From contig RDEW01000011.1 of assembly GCA_011109175.1 (NCBI GenBank), forward strand, positions 1,304,772 through 1,368,771: a DNA stretch of 64,000 nucleotides. The letters are read 5' to 3'. A model generated the notes under the pieces. It made no database searches and was not told the origin of the DNA. It was given only the letters and a program-made list of their open reading frames with translations. The position numbers and the translations under genes were made by a program. Below, in pieces: positions 59,806 to 64,000 of this stretch. Each line of letters begins with the position of its first letter. Position 1 is the first letter of the stretch. This DNA is from Dicyema japonicum (lineage: Eukaryota > Dicyemida > Rhombozoa > Dicyemidae).

Positions 59806-59985
59806 TGTGTGTGGCCTTTTTTAGACAATCCAGTTTCGCAGTGAGAGCCCACTGATGACGGCGTCACTCGTCAAGCCTTTTTAGCATCGTAGATGCGTGG
59901 AACCTTCCACCAGGTGAACAGCAGCGAGATTTGAACCCGTAGCCTAAGTCACTTTAGCCCGACACCTAACCACTATGCCACCCAT
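59806..59985 (-). repeat. tRNA-derived SINE (family 1), best copy
   Basis: Minus strand: GGTGGCATAGTGGTTAGGTG (A box TAGTGGTTAGG), then ACGGGTTCAAATC (B box), then the shared body GTTCACCTGGTGGAAG, ACGATGCTAAAAAG, GAGTGACGCCGTCATCA and TCTAAAAAAGG. Related to 4924-5105 and 24605-24800. Confidence 0.8.
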
Positions 59986-60059
59986 TTTTGCCAAAATAAT
60001 CAGTTATTTAGTTTGTCGTATATTATTTCATAATTTTAGCCGGAAATCATAGAAGTCTC

Positions 60060-61060
60060 GCAGCATTTATAATGCCACATGTGAAATTTTTTCTTCCAAA
60101 TTGTTTAGCAGATCCTTTGTTTCCTCTACGACATTTTCAATATTCTCCGTTTCTGAATATCCACTATATTATTTTCAGACTCTTCGCACTCTACATCAAT
60201 TGTTTCGTCTATAACATGATCTAGAAGTTGATCTGTTAGACAGTCTATCGCATAAGAATCACGGTTCCTGTCGATTCTCTTCCAACAATTAACAATACAT
60301 GCCGCATCTATTTTCGCCCAACCTTTCGAAATTAGCATGACATGACGCTGTTTAATTTTGCAATAGAATGTGCAAAATCGTGTTCGACATCTTGAAAACA
60401 CGAAAAGTCCATTAAGAAACTTGAATAATAATTCTTAACGGCCTTGATTATTCCCATTTCCAATGGTTGTAAATAGGGCGTTGTATTTTTTAATAAAAAT
60501 TCGATATTTGAACATTCAAAAACTTTATGGATCCAGCATTGTCAAGCAATAATAATTTTTTCTGTTGTTTTTGCGAAACAATTCATTTATTAGTGTAAGT
60601 CAACTCATAAAAGTCTTTCCAGTCATCCATGCATTTTTTGAAGGCGAATGCAATAACCCAAAATCTTGGACATCAAAATTTTTTAGGCACCGAGGTTGCT
60701 TATACTTTCCAATGATCAATGGGTCAAGTTTTTCTCCAATTAAACTGCAGCATAAAAGAACAGTGAGTCTTTCTTTTCCTTGTTTATAGCCAAAACACTG
60801 TTCGCCTGTTTCGACAAATGATTTTTGGAAGGAATTCTTTTTATAAAAAGCGCGGTTTCACCGCAATTAAATACATTTTGAGGTCCATATAGATAAATCA
60901 CATGAGGCCTTTTCTCCACAAATTGAAATCGGAAATTTATCCACCCGAAGTTTTTGAAATACTTCAAAGACTTGGTCATCAAATTTTTCTTTATCGGCTT
61001 TAAATGCCTCATAAAACTCAGAACTAGTATTGCCGCGGTGTAAGAAAGGTACAATATTTA
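60060..61060 (-). pseudogene. Tigger/pogo transposase pseudogene
   Basis: Minus strand in several frames: KADKEKFDDQVFEV, then NVFNCGETALFIKRIPSK (DDE_1 first Asp region, where the D of N.DETG is now G), LTVLLCCSLIGEKLDPLII, GKYKQPRCLKNF, KNAWMTGKTF, EFLLKNTTPYLQPLEMGIIK and AVKNYYSSFLM. This order is typical of TIGD/pogo DDE_1 transposases. The N-terminal CENP-B-type DNA-binding domain is missing; a LINE 3' end lies just upstream at 61125. Confidence 0.8.
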
Positions 61061-61124
61061 GTTTGATTCTTGAAATAGTTCCTTGTCTTGTACATTGTGA
61101 TTAATTGCCTTTCAGATAAATTGT

Positions 61125-62850
61125 TCCTCATTATTATTATTATTATTTAAGCCAAAGAAACACCGTCTTAACCAATAACTAATATTCAGGTGATCCCGGC
61201 ATCTCTCAATAATCGGGCCATTTTTTCTCGATGCTCCGACTGTGATCCCACGCATTTTCTATACGGACGGGGGTCTTTTTTCCTTTCCTCTTCTGAAATT
61301 GCCTTCAGTTCCCTCTATGATAGACTCGAGTGCTCTGGGGGCAATTTCTTTATCTGTATATTTTTCTAGTAACTTTTTTGCTCTTGACTGGATATCTTGA
61401 ATTTTTGTTAGGTTCGTTGCCGACAGGTTAGATCCCCATGCAGCACATGCATAGCCTATCGTTGGCTCGACATACTGCTTGTAGAGGGTCCCGATACCTG
61501 GCGGATACATTCCTCCACAGTTCCAAAGGAAGGCCTTTACAAAATTGATCTTCTTTGCACAAGTTGATATGATAGATTCCACATGGGCTGAGAAGCAGAG
61601 GAAAGTATCAAAAGTTACTCCCAGTATCTTCTGCGATTTCTTTTGTGGTATAGGTACTCCATTTAACGTGACATCAATTGTTTGCGTTCCCATCTTTCTA
61701 TTCTTAGTAAATAGAGTGACTGCTGACTTTTCGGAACATGCATTTAATCGATTCTCGCACAACCATCCAAATTTTTTAGCAATTTTCAATTTAGTTTCGT
61801 AATCCATAACCACAACAAAATTGAAAATAAAACAAAAAATAATTAATTTATTATAATTTTATTATCTTAAAAATTTTAAATAAATTATTTTACGGTGGCC
61901 CAAAATTTCCATAATTTTATATTGATTTTTCATTTATTCTGCCAAAATGTTGATTTAAAAAAAAGTGCCCCCAAATCCGACGCTGCCCCACCCCTGGGTC
62001 TGCCCCATTTTGGGGTCGGACTGTAGTCCTTGATCTTGCTTCCAAGATTATTTGAATAAAGTAGCTGTCGGCATTCTCCAGCGAACTGAAGCTATCCAAG
62101 TAACAATTCTTCGTTTTATCTTCTGAGATTTCACGATACAATTTCCAGTTAGCACCTTAGTAATTGTAGCTGCTAGGAATTCTCCTCACGTTGGCTTCTC
62201 TTTTGATCTTCACCACAATTGGATTATGGTCGCTTCTTGTTTCGTAGAGGACTGAACAATCAATTTTTGATGAAAGCGACGATGAGCAGAATGTTACGTC
62301 CGGTGAGGTAGGTTTATCTGTCTCTCTCAGTGGTGTCCTTGTATTTATCGATGGATCATTCAATATCGTTAAGGAGTCCGTTTGCGATGATAATAGTTTC
62401 CCTCTCATGTCAACTAGTTGAGTTGACAGCCATAAGGGTTGCTTCGCATTCAAATCCCCGCAGATGATGAAGACAGTCTTGATATGTTTGGCATAACATA
62501 GCTCTTCGGGCAGGAACCAGGAGGCGGATCGTAGATATTCACAAGGAATAGTCTTCCTTCCGTTGTCCCGAGCGAGATTCCAATTATTTCTGTTACATCA
62601 TCCCCAGCAAGTTTCCTCACTTCCGAGGAGATTTCTCTGCATTTCAAGTTCTTTTTTAATAGAGTGAGCAGACCTCCTCTTCTTTTTTCTCTACGGTCTT
62701 TCCTGATAGCTTGGGAATGTAGGGGTAGGGTCATTTAAAGAGATTTTGGTCTCTTAAATCATCGCAAAGTTAATATTTTGACGAGCCAGGAGTGAGCGGA
62801 GTTCCTCTGATTTTTCCTTTAATTCCATTTTTGTTTAGCTGGAGAGCCGT
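61125..62850 (-). mobile_element. LINE: endonuclease + RT C-terminus, internally deleted
   Basis: From 62850 down: ELRSLLARQNINFAMI and ETKISLND (endonuclease start), RRGGLLTLLKKNLKCREISS, GRLFLVNIYDPPPGS, NAKQPLWLSTQLVDMRGKLL, ETRSDHNPIVVKI (endonuclease end, 62220). After a MITE, the thumb/C-terminal region LFTKNRKMGTQTIDVTLNGV, ILGVTFDTFLCFSAH, GTLYKQYVEPTIGYACAAWG, and the tail GGGATCACCTGAATATTAG ending in (AAT)n at 61130-61142. The RT core between them is missing. Same family as 46651-49325. Confidence 0.8.
61893..62023. mobile_element. Second pogo/Tigger-type MITE, ~131 bp
   Basis: The right end, read inverted, is TACAGTCCGACCCCAAAATG, closely like the ends of the MITE at 59073. The left end TACGGTGGCCCAAAAT is a degenerate match. 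TA flanks both. It lies between the endonuclease and RT parts of a LINE. Confidence 0.6.
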
Positions 62851-62854
62851 AAAA

Positions 62855-64000
62855 TGCTTTTCTCTTAGATGGACTGAGGATTTTTTCCGGGAAGGTTCGA
62901 TCTTACCCAAAGCTCAAGATCCTTGAGGGACCCATTTGGAAAAAACGTGGTCACTGATCTAGTTTTTCCAGCAGTTACTCTTCCTCTTCTTCCATTTAGG
63001 AAATTTGCGATCCAGATTTTCAGGTTGTTTGGAATTTTTGACGTAAAAATCTTCCTTGTCAAAAGCTTTCTTGGGACAGTGTCGAAAGCTTTTTCTATAT
63101 CGATGGAGCACAACAAAGACTTCTAATGAAGTTTGCGCTTTAGTCCATCCTTGATGAAATTTGTAAGGCATGCGTTTCTGTGGAGTGTCCTTTTCTGAAT
63201 CCGTGTAAAAGGTGCATCAGGAGAGTATAATTTGATTAGTTCAAGAATCAGCTATTCCAAAAGTTTTAATTTAACACATAGGAGAGATATTGGTCTATAT
63301 GAGGCTGGTCATCCTTTTGGTCGCTTGGGTTTCAGAATTGGTCGTATGTTTGATAGCTTCCATGTGGAAGGAATACAATTTTCGTTGATTGAAAAGTTGA
63401 AAATTTTTGTGAGGGCCTTGATAGCATAGGGGCCTATGTTTTTCAGAACTATTGCAAAGATTCCGTCCGGACCACAGTAATAAGTCGACTTTTGACCATA
63501 TTCTGTACGTTCTCCACAGAGAGGACAATCGGGGATGGCTTTTTTAGGTTTAAGGGCTAGGATGGATGAACCTTCGAATTCTTTGTGTGGAATGAAACTC
63601 GTAGAGGTGTAGTACTTCATAAGTTTGTTTAGGAAGATCTTGTTGTCCATTTCATCACGTGTCGCCGTGTTTTCAGCGTTAATAAAGCTTCTAAGTGTTT
63701 TCCACATTTTTGTAAGGGAGTTCTGCTTGTTTAAATTGGACATGAGGTTTTTCTAAACTTTCTCTTGTTTCTTCTTTGCATTGTTCCTGATCTCTCTTTC
63801 TAATGAACAAATTTTCAATCTTGTTTCTTAGGATTGTATTTGGAGGCTCTTTAGGTAATTTCTTTCTTTATGAGTGGATCGGCTCTGGGGGAATTCTTTC
63901 CTGTTGTCAGTGGCCTTCTTTTAATACAAATTTTCATTCCTCGCGTACCACTCTATTAAATTAGTGTAGTGCTTTATCGATGGAGTTGAAATTGTATAAA
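62855..64000 (-). mobile_element. LINE RT N-terminal half, runs off window
   Basis: Minus strand: linker NLNKQNSLTKMWKTLRSFIN, YYCGPDGIFAIVLKNIGPYA (RT start), NCIPSTWKLSNIRPILKPKR, FRKGHSTETHALQI, LCSIDIEKAFDTVPRKLL (motif A, about 63110), LKIWIANFLNGRRGRV. It ends abruptly near 62860, where the endonuclease of another LINE begins, so two copies are joined head to tail. Confidence 0.75.

Noticed and set aside
59806-59985. A tRNA gene.
   Set aside because: A and B boxes are present, but there is no anticodon stem or acceptor pairing. The sequence continues into a body shared with two other copies, so it is a SINE.
1-64000. CRISPR arrays, bacterial operons, Shine-Dalgarno sites or prophage.
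   Set aside because: None seen. Intron-split animal genes, SINEs and LINEs show the window is eukaryotic; the only short tandem array (59319-59400) is a simple 21-bp repeat.

Overview
The window looks like a compact, AT-rich metazoan genome, most probably a dicyemid mesozoan. The gene set is animal (NAA10, phosphorylase kinase gamma, class I PITP, SLC6 and SLC36 transporters, ANKAR, RSL1D1, LENG8/THP3, a DIDO/PHF3-type protein). The coding regions are split by about 57 predicted introns, nearly all 19-29 nt long. Spliceosomal introns of roughly 25 nt are a known hallmark of dicyemids. The organism call is an inference from intron size and gene content.

Host genes, left to right: a short hypothetical gene at 5537-5764(-); an ANKAR-like ankyrin/armadillo protein at 7003-11355(-, 16 introns); an SLC36-like amino acid transporter at 14111-15570(+); phosphorylase kinase gamma at 17468-18805(+, 8 introns, fully intact); an SLC6 transporter at 22126-24109(-, 12 introns); a class I PITP at 30694-31543(+); a possible COG2-like remnant at 32960-33480(-); a TFIIS-central/SPOC (DIDO/PHF3-like) gene near 36160-36835(-); RSL1D1-like at 40710-41711(-, intact); LENG8/THP3 SAC3-domain gene at 42491-43681(+); NAA10 at 55685-56241(-, intact, with one GC-AG intron). 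They are unrelated housekeeping or membrane genes, not an operon.

The rest is a transposon graveyard with a few young copies. It holds many degraded APE-type LINEs that share a recognisable 3' tail; tRNA-derived SINEs (4924, 12790, 24605, 59806), at least one of which seems to borrow a LINE tail; hAT elements with 8-bp target duplications (20350-21328, 54895-55014); pogo/Tigger-type MITEs and a Tigger transposase pseudogene (59073, 61893, 60060-61060); integrase-core fragments (26480, 29106); and a Tc1-like fragment (59463). The most interesting mobile element is a nearly intact reverse transcriptase with a C-terminal CCHC/restriction-like endonuclease (49440-53585). It is interrupted by a 1.2-kb foldback element with inverted repeats of about 245 bp, which itself carries the 3' end of a related reverse transcriptase.

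Reading frames in several otherwise good genes are broken by single missing bases, most of them at homopolymers. Three genes (PHKG, RSL1D1, NAA10) are perfectly in frame. Uncorrected base-calling errors in the assembly are therefore more likely than wholesale pseudogenisation.
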